A stretch of 64,000 nt of DNA from Spirochaetota bacterium (GTDB lineage Bacteria > Spirochaetota > Spirochaetia > Treponematales > Treponemataceae). Shown piece after piece: positions 23,805 to 32,825 of this stretch; the stretch's first letter is position 1, and the number at the start of each line of letters is the position of its first letter. The notes beneath the pieces were generated by a model. It was not told the origin of the DNA. It did not search any database and saw nothing but the letters and a program-made list of their open reading frames with translations. The stretch spans positions 306,640-370,639 of the forward strand of contig JAEXRH010000008.1 in assembly GCA_023438065.1 (NCBI GenBank), given 5' to 3'. A program made the position numbers and the translations under genes.

Positions 23805-26723
23805 TTATCGGTTTCCTCGCCGATCGACGAATGTCTCCGCGATCGCCGGCAGAAAGAGGAACGAGCCGAGGAAGCTGCCGAGAAGCCCGAGCGCGATGAC
23901 GAGCGCAAGCGCGCTCGGGAAGTCGGAGAGCCCCTTTGACGAGAAGAGAATCGGGAGGGACGCGATGACGCTCGTTCCCGACGAGAGGAAAAGCGGGTTG
24001 AATCGCGCGGCGAGCGCCGATTTGATCCGTTGCGGGAACGGGCGCGTCGCGTCGTCCGACCGGAGCGAATCCGAGACGAGGATGTAGTTGTTCACCGACG
24101 TGCCCGAAAGGATGACGATACCGACGAGCGAGGCGACGGTGATCGGGTTCCCGGTCGCGACGAGGAAGGCAAGCGGGAAAAAGGCCGAGAAGGGAATCGC
24201 CGAGATGACGAGTACGGGCAGGAGAAAGCCGTTCGCGTCGATCGCGAGGACCGCGTACACGAGGAAGGTCGCGAGAAGGAAGACGAGGAAGAGCGCGCGG
24301 TATTCCTTCCGGGTATTCCCGAGCGATTCCTCCGGGATGAGGGCATACCCCGCGGGAAGGTCGATTTCCTTTCTGACGGACTCGATCCTTCGCTCGAGCT
24401 CGTCGAGTCCCATCCGGATCGCGATTACCGTGAAGGCGACCGACGCCTGGCGATTGTCCCGATAGAGCCGCTCGCACTCGTTTCCGTCGACGAATCTCCC
24501 TGTCCCGGAAAGCGCCGTCGGCGACGAGTCTTCGATCGGGACGCGAATCGCGCCGAGCCCCTCGGGATCGCGCGCGTCCTCGCCCGAGAGCACCCGGACA
24601 TCACGCTCGCGGGAAGACTCGATCCATTTCATCGCGACCGGACCCTGCACGCTCCATTTGAGGACGCTGGCGACTCTCGCGGGCGATTCGCCGATCGCGG
24701 CGAGGGCGTGCCCGTCGGGGAGGAATACGCGCGACGGCGGCGCTTCCTTGAAGTGGTATACGACGCTTTTCACCCATCGCTCCCGCGCGAACGCCTCGCC
24801 CGCATCGCGGACCAGGACACGAAGCGCCTCATGGTCGCTGCCGTTAAGCGTAAAGCCGACCTTCAGATCCCTTGTGTTTTGCGCGAGACCGAAAAAGAAA
24901 CGGGCTTTCGGTGATCGCTCCGCGAGACTTTCGAGTCGGGCCTTGATATCGGCTTGCCGGATCTTTTCGCCGTCGAAGGTGATCGTGAACTCCGCGCCGC
25001 CGCGACTTGACCCGCTCTCGACGAGTCGCACTCCCGGTATCTTCGCGAAATCCCTGGCATACGGGACGATAGCGCGGTCGACCTCCGCGATGGTCGTTCC
25101 GCTCGGGAATTCGGCGCGCGCGAAAAGGACGCCGTCGCCGTCGATCGGCGTAAACTCTTTCTCGCCGAAAATCAAAAGGAACGGGACGGCGAGGATGACG
25201 ATCGCGTACGCGATCCTTACCGGACGGGGCCGGCGAAGGGCCGTCATCGTAAGGAAATAAAACGGGCGCGCGACCCGGGAGAGCTCCACTAACGGTTTTT
25301 TCCGCGCGGACGAACGACAGGCGCGCCTGAGGGGTAGCGGGAGAAAGGTAAAGGTGAGGAACTGGGAGACGCCGAGCATGAGGCATATGGCGACCGAGAC
25401 CGACCGGACTCCCCCTCCGAGGCTTTTAAGCGACAAAACCGGGAAGAAGACGATGAGCGTCGTGAGCGTGCCCGCGAGGAGCGGCATCGCGATCGGCCTC
25501 AGGCTGCGGGAGGGATCGGCCCTGAGGTAGTCGAAGATGATGAGGTAGTTATCGATGATGAGCCCGGAGCCGATGACGATCCCGGAGATCACGTTCGCGT
25601 CGACGGGGACGCGAAGCGCGGCGAGCGAAGCGACCCCGAGAAAGGCCGACAGGGGCACGCTCGCCGAAAGGATCGCGCGGGACCGCGCCTCGGGCATGAA
25701 GAGCCCGATGAAGACGAAAAGGGAAACAAGGCTCGCCGCCATCGAGACGAGGATTCGCCTGATCCCCCGCATGATCTCCGCTCCCTTGCTGTAGATGACC
25801 TCGCACGGGAAGCCCTCGCGCGCGATTTCCGCCGTTACCGCGTCGAGCCCGTCGCAGAGGGCAAGGACGTTTTCCCCGCCGCCCGCCTCGACCGACACGA
25901 CGACGCGCCTTTCCCCGTCGATCCTGCTTATTCGGTCGGCCGGGCGAAAGCGTCTCGTTACCTCGGCGATTCGCGAGAGCCGCACCGAGCCGCCGGTCGA
26001 TGTCGCGAGCGCGAGATCGCGGAATCCCGAAAGATCGCGTATCCCCGCGTCGAAGAAGACCGGCGTGAGCCTCCGGTCCTTCCCGACGGAGCCGACCGGC
26101 GTTCGCGCGTGCTGGCGTTGAAGGAGATCCGCGACCGCGAAGGGATCGATGCCGTATTGCGCGGCCTCCTCGGGGTCGATCCTCACGATGACCTCCTCGA
26201 CTCCCCTTCCGCCGATCTCGACGTCGCCCGCGCCGGGAACCCGCTCGAACCGCGGCTTGAGGGTTTCCTCCGCGTATTCGCCGAGCTCGTTGTCCCCGAG
26301 CGACGTTGATGAGAGGGAAACGACGTAGACGGGCCTCTCGCTCGCGTCCGACGAGGCGACTCGGGGACGCTGGACTGCGCGGGGGAAGTCGGCTCCCGCG
26401 CGCTCGACGCCCTCGGCGATGTCCGCGCGGAGGCCGGAAAGGTCGTATCCCCGCTTCGCGCGGATCATGACCCTCGAACGCCCGAACTCGCTCACGCTCG
26501 AGATCTTTCCGATGCCCGGGACGAGGGAGAGTTCGTCCTCGATCGGCATCGTGATGACGCGCTCGATCTCGCGCGCGGTAGCGCCCGAGTACTCGGTGGT
26601 AACGGAAAACGCGCGCGCGTCGTCGGCGGGAGAGCCGAACCGGAAACCGCCGAACGACAGGATCGCCGCGACCATGAGACAGGAGAAAAGAAGCGCGAGG
26701 GGAGCCGGACGATCGAGCGTCAT
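23805..26723 (-). CDS. RND permease B (relay-deficient), operon 1
   Basis: 972 residues, AcrB/MdtC-like RND superfamily: an N-terminal helix, two large periplasmic loops and two membrane blocks. In TM4 the usual Asp-Asp pair is Asp391-Asn392 (GLIIDNYLII), and the TM10 relay lysine position is Asn878 (SVNNYIL), so two of three proton-relay residues are missing. The paralogue at 41551-44511 shows the same changes. The ATG at 26723 overlaps the stop of permease A by 4 nt; an upstream in-frame extension is the shadow of that gene. Probably the non-driving or conformational subunit of a heteromeric efflux pump. Last gene of the operon, with no clear terminator. Confidence 0.9.
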   Translation of the reverse strand: MTLDRPAPLALLFSCLMVAAILSFGGFRFGSPADDARAFSVTTEYSGATAREIERVITMPIEDELSLVPGIGKISSVSEFGRSRVMIRAKRGYDLSGLRADIAEGVERAGADFPRAVQRPRVASSDASERPVYVVSLSSTSLGDNELGEYAEETLKPRFERVPGAGDVEIGGRGVEEVIVRIDPEEAAQYGIDPFAVADLLQRQHARTPVGSVGKDRRLTPVFFDAGIRDLSGFRDLALATSTGGSVRLSRIAEVTRRFRPADRISRIDGERRVVVSVEAGGGENVLALCDGLDAVTAEIAREGFPCEVIYSKGAEIMRGIRRILVSMAASLVSLFVFIGLFMPEARSRAILSASVPLSAFLGVASLAALRVPVDANVISGIVIGSGLIIDNYLIIFDYLRADPSRSLRPIAMPLLAGTLTTLIVFFPVLSLKSLGGGVRSVSVAICLMLGVSQFLTFTFLPLPLRRACRSSARKKPLVELSRVARPFYFLTMTALRRPRPVRIAYAIVILAVPFLLIFGEKEFTPIDGDGVLFARAEFPSGTTIAEVDRAIVPYARDFAKIPGVRLVESGSSRGGAEFTITFDGEKIRQADIKARLESLAERSPKARFFFGLAQNTRDLKVGFTLNGSDHEALRVLVRDAGEAFARERWVKSVVYHFKEAPPSRVFLPDGHALAAIGESPARVASVLKWSVQGPVAMKWIESSRERDVRVLSGEDARDPEGLGAIRVPIEDSSPTALSGTGRFVDGNECERLYRDNRQASVAFTVIAIRMGLDELERRIESVRKEIDLPAGYALIPEESLGNTRKEYRALFLVFLLATFLVYAVLAIDANGFLLPVLVISAIPFSAFFPLAFLVATGNPITVASLVGIVILSGTSVNNYILVSDSLRSDDATRPFPQRIKSALAARFNPLFLSSGTSVIASLPILFSSKGLSDFPSALALVIALGLLGSFLGSFLFLPAIAETFVDRRGNR

Positions 26724-29701
26724 CGCGCGCCCGCTTTCGAGGCGAACCAGAGGCGGAAGATCGCCGGGAAGATGAAAAGGCTCAGGAAGCTCGAGAAGGC
26801 GAGCCCGCCGATGATCGCGATAGCCATCGCCCTTTCGGGGTTCCTTCCCGCGAGGTCGGCCGCGATCGGGACGAGCGCGAGCAGGGTGCTGAGGAAACTC
26901 ATCGAGATCGCCCTGATGCGGTCGCACGATCCCCGGTAGATCCCGGGCGTGATTCCCCCGGGCGCGCGGATGACCCTCGAATACCGATCGTAAAAGATGA
27001 TCCCGTTACGCACGATGAAGCCGATGACCACGAGCGACCCGAGGATCGCGTTGAGGTTGAGCGCGCTGCCCGTCGCGAAAAGCGCGATGAAGACTCCCGC
27101 GAAGCCGAACGGCAGGATCGCGAGCATGAGAAGGGGAAGGACGAACGAGTCGAACTGGATCCCCAGGAGCGCGTACATGAGGAATACCGCGAGCGCGAAA
27201 AGGAGCGCGAGGGCGGGGATTTGCGCGTTCCATTCGTCGGCGGAGGCGTCGGAGGCGCGCTCGGCCAGGGCGCGCTCCGCGACGGGATCCCGTTCGTCAA
27301 GGGTGACGTAGACCGCGTCCCTTCGGTTCTCGCGATAGTACGCCGGCGCGGACACGCTTTCCCGGAAATCGACGAGCTCGCGAAGCGCGACCGTCGCTCC
27401 CGATGGGGCGCGAACTCGCGCGAGGCCGACGTCGGCGCTTGAGTAGCGCGCGGCTGCCGGGTACCGGACCCGGACGGGAACGCGCGCCGATTTCCCCTCG
27501 ATGGAGCCCGCGTACACCCCGAAGACGGAGCCGCCAAGCGCCGTCGCGACGTCGGCGGGCGAAATGCCGATCCGCGAGAGCGCGTCACGGTCCGGCGTCG
27601 CGACGATCTGCGGCCGGGCTTCCTTCGGGCTCACCGACGCGTCCGCGCGCCCCAGTCCGGAAACGATCCCCTCGGCCTTCCGTCGCGCGCGTTCATGGCT
27701 CTCGTCAGTGACGGCGAAGGCGACCTCTTCTCCCGAGGGTAGCCCGAGCGCTTCGGAGAACGCGAGCGCCGAGCTTCGGGCCGTCGCGCGTTCCGCGCCC
27801 TCGCCCGCGAGCGTCGTCATGACCCAGCGTTCGAGCCCCTCGGTTCCCTGACTCGATCCCGGCGCGAGGGCGATCTCGAGGACGAGGGTTTCGCGCTCGG
27901 CCGACTTCGTCGCGAGGTAATAGGGGTCCGAGAGGTCGCCTCCCGCGCGGCAAAACGCCGAGGCGGCGAACCCCTCTTTCCCGATCTCCTTCCCCAGTTT
28001 CCGGGCGACCTCCATGAGCCGCTCGGGAGAGGTCCCGGCGGGAAACCCGATCTCGACCGCGTACTCGTCGCTTTCAGGCGCGCCTAGCCAATCGCGCTCG
28101 AGACCCGTGAAGGAGAGGGCGCCGAGCGCGAGAAGCAACGCGGAAGTCGCCGCGACGATCCAGGGATGCCTCAGCGCGAGGCGGAGGGCCGCGCGGTATG
28201 CCTTGCCCGAATCCCCTGCGCGGTGCGCGCTCGGCCCGAAGGCGCGGTAGAGGACCGGGATCACCGTGATCGACACGACGAAAGAGAAGAGGAGCGAGAG
28301 CGAGACCGCCCAGGCGAGGTCGCGGAACACGGCGCCCGCGATGCCGGGCAGGAAGAAGAGGGGCAGAAAGACGATGACGCTCGTGAGCGTCGAGACCGCG
28401 GTCGAGGACGCGATCTCGACCGTCGCGGCGATAACGCCCTCGGCGTCGCCGGGGAGGCTTTTTCTCTGGACGTTCTCGAGCACGACGATCGAGTCGTCGA
28501 CGAGCATCCCGATGCCGATCGCGAGGCCTCCGATCGAAACCGCGTTCAAACCGACGCCCGCGAGCGGGAAGGCGGCGATCGCCATGACGAGCGAGAGCGG
28601 GACCGACGCGATCATGACGAGGGAGGTCCTGAACTCCCTCATGTACGCGAAGATGACCGCGAAGGCGGCGAGAAGACCGAGAAGTGCCGAGTAAACGAGA
28701 TTCCTGAGCGATTCCGCTATCGCGGCCGAACCGTCGCGGAGAAGCTCCGCCTCGACGGCGCTCCCGTACGCCGAGTCGATCTCCGCGAGCTTCGCGCGCA
28801 CGTTCCGCGAAAGGGTAACGGGACTATAGCCCCCTTGCGCGCGCACGAGAAGCGCGACGCCCTCCCGGCCGTCCTTGAGGACGAAGGAAGATCGATCGTC
28901 CGCGCCGCGCGTAACCCTCGCGACGTCGCCAAGACGGACCCTCGCGTCCTCGCCGACCGCCATGATGTCGGCGATATCGGCGGCCGTTCTCGCGGCCGCG
29001 TCCGTTTTCACGACGTACTCGATCGGCCCCCGCTCTATCGATCCCGCCGGGATCTCGACGTTCGAGGCCTGGATTACCTCCGCGATCGCCTCGGGCGACA
29101 GCCCGTAGGAGATCGCGCGCGCGGGGTCCGGCTCGACGAGAATCTCCTCGTCGAGGCCGCCGAGGATCTCAATCGAGCCGACGCCTTCGGCCTGCTGGAC
29201 CATCGTCCTGATCTCGCGGTCGCAGAGCCTTTTAAGCGCCATCGCGTCAAGCCCCGAGCGGGGGAATATTCCTATCGCGAGAATCGGCCGCTCCGTCGGG
29301 TTTACCGGGAGGACCATCGGTTTCGCGGCGTCTTCGGGGAGCGAGAGCGCGGCGATGTCCGCGGCCTCGCGCGCCTCGATACCCGCTTCGCGCATGTCGG
29401 TGCCCCAAGAGAAGGAAAGCTCGACAAGCGAGATCCCGTCAAGAGAGGTCGACTTGACGCGGCGAAGTCCCTGGAGCGAGGAAAGAGTATCCTCGACGGG
29501 AACCGTGACGAGCTCGAGCGTCTCGCGCGCGGGAAGCCCGGGATACGAGGTCGCTACGGTGAGCTTGGGCACGCGTACCGCGGGATAGAACCCGACCGGC
29601 AGCGAGGAGATCGAGAGCGCGCCGAGAACGAGCGCGACGAGGGTTACCGAGATCACGGCGACCGGGCGGCGGACGGCGCCGCGTATAAGGGCGGATAGCA
29701 T
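26720..29701 (-). CDS. RND permease A (relay-competent), operon 1
   Basis: 993 residues, full RND architecture. TM4 contains the proton-relay pair Asp402-Asp403 (MLVDDSIVVLEN); the TM10 lysine is replaced by Arg898 (FIVRNGIIFYD). ATSYPGLPARETLELVTVPVEDTLSS near the N-terminus is the usual porter-domain start. The ATG at 29701 follows GGAG. It lies 20 nt after the second Ig-like gene and overlaps permease B by 4 nt, so a fixed A:B ratio is likely. Expected to use the proton gradient to export drugs, metals, lipids or other envelope substrates; the substrate cannot be read from sequence. Confidence 0.92.
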   Translation of the reverse strand: MLSALIRGAVRRPVAVISVTLVALVLGALSISSLPVGFYPAVRVPKLTVATSYPGLPARETLELVTVPVEDTLSSLQGLRRVKSTSLDGISLVELSFSWGTDMREAGIEAREAADIAALSLPEDAAKPMVLPVNPTERPILAIGIFPRSGLDAMALKRLCDREIRTMVQQAEGVGSIEILGGLDEEILVEPDPARAISYGLSPEAIAEVIQASNVEIPAGSIERGPIEYVVKTDAAARTAADIADIMAVGEDARVRLGDVARVTRGADDRSSFVLKDGREGVALLVRAQGGYSPVTLSRNVRAKLAEIDSAYGSAVEAELLRDGSAAIAESLRNLVYSALLGLLAAFAVIFAYMREFRTSLVMIASVPLSLVMAIAAFPLAGVGLNAVSIGGLAIGIGMLVDDSIVVLENVQRKSLPGDAEGVIAATVEIASSTAVSTLTSVIVFLPLFFLPGIAGAVFRDLAWAVSLSLLFSFVVSITVIPVLYRAFGPSAHRAGDSGKAYRAALRLALRHPWIVAATSALLLALGALSFTGLERDWLGAPESDEYAVEIGFPAGTSPERLMEVARKLGKEIGKEGFAASAFCRAGGDLSDPYYLATKSAERETLVLEIALAPGSSQGTEGLERWVMTTLAGEGAERATARSSALAFSEALGLPSGEEVAFAVTDESHERARRKAEGIVSGLGRADASVSPKEARPQIVATPDRDALSRIGISPADVATALGGSVFGVYAGSIEGKSARVPVRVRYPAAARYSSADVGLARVRAPSGATVALRELVDFRESVSAPAYYRENRRDAVYVTLDERDPVAERALAERASDASADEWNAQIPALALLFALAVFLMYALLGIQFDSFVLPLLMLAILPFGFAGVFIALFATGSALNLNAILGSLVVIGFIVRNGIIFYDRYSRVIRAPGGITPGIYRGSCDRIRAISMSFLSTLLALVPIAADLAGRNPERAMAIAIIGGLAFSSFLSLFIFPAIFRLWFASKAGAR

Positions 29702-29721
29702 CGGTTTCTCCTTCCGGAATA

Positions 29722-31335
29722 TCAGTCGGTCGTGACGGCCGTGACCGTCCACGCGGATTCGAGCTCGTTACCGAGTGAATCGGCGAAACCCGCGGCGAGC
29801 GAGAGCGTAAGGAGACCCGGAACGCTTTCGTAGCGCGATCCATGGTTGCTGACGAGCGCGAGATACCGCGCGACGTGCCTTCCCTCGGGAAGCGGCGCGC
29901 CGCCGTTTATCGGGACGGCCGCCTTCGCGTAAGAGACGGCGTCGTCGATCTGGCAGGCGAACGGCGTTATCGAGGCGCCTCCCGCCGAAACCGAAAAACT
30001 TTCGACGAATTCCGCGAGCGAAAGATCGGCTCCCTCGGCAAGATCGAGATAGACGTCGAAAAAGGCGATGACCGCGTCCGTCGAGTCGGTGAACTTCGCG
30101 TCGAACGCGAACGATGAAAGGGGTTCGAGCTCGACGAGCCCCGAGGCGAGCGGGGTGCCCGAGACGTCAAAGCCGTTGAGGAAGCGTACGGAGACGACCC
30201 TTGGAGGACGCGAGCGGGGCGAGTTCACGCGGAATTTCCGGGTCGTCGCGCGCGCGAGCGGGTTTCCCTGAAGATCGCGCGCGGTCGTCGTCACCGTAAG
30301 GGTAACAAGCGCGTTCCACGCGAAGCGGTCGGTCGGGGTAAGGGTCAGTTCCGTGCCCGCCCCGTTCCAGCCCGTCTCGTAACCGACGTGCGGGGTGACG
30401 CGGATCGCCCCTTCGGCCGAGCGTTTGTCCATGGGTTCCGAGAAGCCGATCGTTATCGCGTCTTTCGCCGCGACGCCGTCCGTGACCGTCTCGACCGCGT
30501 CGAGAAGGCTGTCCTCGGCGAGGGGGAGATTCGTTTCCGCGGTAGTGGCCGACGCGACGGAAGGTTTTTCCGAATCGGTTCCGGTGAAAAACGCGCGCGT
30601 CTCCTTTATCCCGAGGGAGTTTCCCGCGAGGTCTTTCGCGTCCTCGGCGATTTCGATCTCGTAGTTCGTTTGCCAGTCGAGATCCTCGGTGAGTACGTAG
30701 CGAAAGACCGTGAGGTCTTCCGACTCCGTGAAATAGCCGTCGGCGTCGGGCGAGAGGCTGAACGCGTCGATGACCGACGACGTGTCCATCGGTTCCGAAA
30801 ACGAGAGCGTTATCTCCGGGCGAACCGCGGGGACGAGGGATCGGGGAGCGGGCGCGACCGAGACGAGCCTCGGCCGCCCTGAGTCGGCGGAAGACCTGAA
30901 GGTCTTCGTGTACTCGTCCTTGAGCGAGTTTCCGTCGACGTCCTCCGCCCGGGTCGTGATCCTGATCGAATACGTCTTTCCCCTTTCGAGACGCTCGAAC
31001 GGCCTGAAGGAAAGACGATCGGGCCCTGGCCAGGTGACGGCGCCATCGACCCCTATCCCGTCCTCGAGGAGGCTGAAGGCGCCTTCGGTGAGCGTCCTTT
31101 CGACCTCGGCGGAAAATAAGACCTCGACCGACTCGATCGACTCGACGTCGACAATCTCCGCCGACGGCTCGACCCGCTCGATCGCGAGCGGTCGCATCTC
31201 GATGAACTTGCAGGCCCCGAGCGCGAGCGGGGCGATGACGAGAGCCGAAGCGATGACGAAGATCTCGACGGCGAGCGAGGTCAGGGTGAACCTCGGTGAG
31301 CGCGTTGCGTTCGCGCGCGCGGCGTTTCTTTTCAT
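29722..31335 (-). CDS. Ig-like (Big_5/SbsA-type) lipoprotein A, operon 1
   Basis: 537 residues. A long N-terminal signal ends in lipobox LGACKF. The mature part holds about four Ig-like units of ~100 residues. Three share the Big_5 signature, for example ITLSFSEPMDTSSVIDAF and ITIGFSEPMDKRSAEGA, with GN-S/P-L turns; the fourth is more divergent (FFDVYLDLAEGADLS). The gene overlaps the preceding Ig-like gene by 4 nt and precedes permease A. No catalytic motif is seen. Likely an outer-membrane or periplasmic beta-rod associated with the pump; such proteins are not standard RND components. Confidence 0.82.
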   Translation of the reverse strand: MKRNAARANATRSPRFTLTSLAVEIFVIASALVIAPLALGACKFIEMRPLAIERVEPSAEIVDVESIESVEVLFSAEVERTLTEGAFSLLEDGIGVDGAVTWPGPDRLSFRPFERLERGKTYSIRITTRAEDVDGNSLKDEYTKTFRSSADSGRPRLVSVAPAPRSLVPAVRPEITLSFSEPMDTSSVIDAFSLSPDADGYFTESEDLTVFRYVLTEDLDWQTNYEIEIAEDAKDLAGNSLGIKETRAFFTGTDSEKPSVASATTAETNLPLAEDSLLDAVETVTDGVAAKDAITIGFSEPMDKRSAEGAIRVTPHVGYETGWNGAGTELTLTPTDRFAWNALVTLTVTTTARDLQGNPLARATTRKFRVNSPRSRPPRVVSVRFLNGFDVSGTPLASGLVELEPLSSFAFDAKFTDSTDAVIAFFDVYLDLAEGADLSLAEFVESFSVSAGGASITPFACQIDDAVSYAKAAVPINGGAPLPEGRHVARYLALVSNHGSRYESVPGLLTLSLAAGFADSLGNELESAWTVTAVTTD

Positions 31336-32825
31336 GGCGTCACCGTTTCCAGGTAGAGCGAGAAATCGGAGTCGAGGCGGCTTCCGTCGTCGAGCGCGAA
31401 GCCAGTCTGTCCGCCCGCGACGGTGAGCCGATAGATCGACCGTTCCCCGTTCGCCGGGTCGTCCGGAAGCTCGAGATCATAGTACGTAAGGGTGACCGAT
31501 CCGTCGTCGTTTCGCGCGGCCGCCTTGAGCGACGGGGACGCGAGGCTGAGCGGGAATACGGGTTCGAGCGAGATCGAGTCGACGATGCGCGCTGCCTCGG
31601 TCGCGGAAAGCGCGCTCGAGAGCGCGACGACGAAGCGGTGCTGGAAGATTCCCTCGTTGACGCCGATCTTGAGCGGATCGGTCGATGTGAGCTCCGCCCC
31701 CTCGAATCGGGCGTCGGGCGCCGCGGGCGCGTTCCCGATCGAGACGACGGCGAGCGGGTTCGAGGCCGTCCTCGCCCGCCACTCGAAAACCTCCGTCGTG
31801 AGGTTGCCGGAACGGTCGGATAGCCCATTCCCGATCGTGATCGCGTAATCCGTTCCCGATTCCCATTCCCCGTCGGTCGGGTACGCGAGGAAGCTCCGTT
31901 CGTCGAGCGCCCTCACCGTGAGCGCGATCGCGGGTTCGACTGAAAGTTTGTTCCGCACATCGTCGATCGCTATCGGCTCGGCGAACGCGAAAAGGATCCC
32001 CGAGTCGCGTTCGAGGCGATCGAGGGGAAACGTGAAGGAAAGGTCCTCGGGATCGGCGCCGATCGCGGCGGGACGCGCAGGAGGCGCGGTGTCGTCCTGG
32101 ACGCGGAACGATCCCGAGTAGCGATCGTGAACGGGGAGTCCTTCCCGATCAAGAAGGTCTGCCGATACCGTCCAGCGGTAGCGCGTGAGCCCTTCCCAGG
32201 CGTCGACGGGCCTCAGCGTGAGAATCGTGCCCGAGGCGGAGAGCGCGCGAACGATGGCGCAGTCCGGGGACACCGTGACGAGGCGCGCGAGCTCATTTCC
32301 GTCGATCGGCTTGGAGAAGGTAAGGGTAATCGCCGCGTCGCGCGACACGATCGCGTCGTCCGCAGGATCGCGTGAAAGGAGAACCGCCCGCTCGCTTGCC
32401 GTAATAGCGTAAAAGCGCGCGGTCTCGCGGACCGTGAACGATCTTCCGTCCGTCGTCTCGACGGATCCCTCGCAGGAAAGGGCGTAGCGCGCTCCTGCTT
32501 CCCATCCCTCGACGGGATCGAGAATCAACCGGTTACCCTCCCACCTCGCGTCGCAGGAGAGGGCGTTCCCGTCGCGGGTAATTCGCGCCGCCTCTTCGGC
32601 GTCCGCGCGCGTGACGCTTTCGGAGAATTCCACCCATACGACGTCGTCCGCGCCGATGATCGCGCCGTCGCCTGAGGGGTAGGTCTCCAGCTCGAGGGGA
32701 TCGAGGTCGACCGCGCCGCAACCGGTGAGCAGAACCGTGCCCGCGAGGATAATCGTCATCGAGAGGAGGGCCGCAACCGCGACGAAAACCGCGGCAAGAT
32801 CGGAACGAAGCGCGTTAGTTTTCAT
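31332..32825 (-). CDS. Ig-like (Big_5/SbsA-type) lipoprotein B, operon 1
   Basis: 497 residues. Signal peptide with lipobox LLTGCGAVDL. It has several Ig-like domains with Big_5-type strands: VWVEFSESVTRADAEEA, ITLTFSKPIDGNELARLVTVSP and ILFAFAEPIAIDDVRNKLS. A conserved EGWEAGARYALSCEG-type strand pair recurs. It is a distant sister of lipoprotein A and closely matches 49114-50610. The ATG overlaps the membrane-fusion gene by 11 nt, exactly as in operon 2. Probable periplasmic-facing lipoprotein of unknown ligand. Confidence 0.82.
   Translation of the reverse strand: MKTNALRSDLAAVFVAVAALLSMTIILAGTVLLTGCGAVDLDPLELETYPSGDGAIIGADDVVWVEFSESVTRADAEEAARITRDGNALSCDARWEGNRLILDPVEGWEAGARYALSCEGSVETTDGRSFTVRETARFYAITASERAVLLSRDPADDAIVSRDAAITLTFSKPIDGNELARLVTVSPDCAIVRALSASGTILTLRPVDAWEGLTRYRWTVSADLLDREGLPVHDRYSGSFRVQDDTAPPARPAAIGADPEDLSFTFPLDRLERDSGILFAFAEPIAIDDVRNKLSVEPAIALTVRALDERSFLAYPTDGEWESGTDYAITIGNGLSDRSGNLTTEVFEWRARTASNPLAVVSIGNAPAAPDARFEGAELTSTDPLKIGVNEGIFQHRFVVALSSALSATEAARIVDSISLEPVFPLSLASPSLKAAARNDDGSVTLTYYDLELPDDPANGERSIYRLTVAGGQTGFALDDGSRLDSDFSLYLETVTP

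Noticed and set aside
28166..29698. 510-codon open frame antisense to RND permease A
   Set aside because: Its composition (Arg/Asp/Glu/Gly) is that of a codon-bias shadow, and it is fully opposite a conserved permease.
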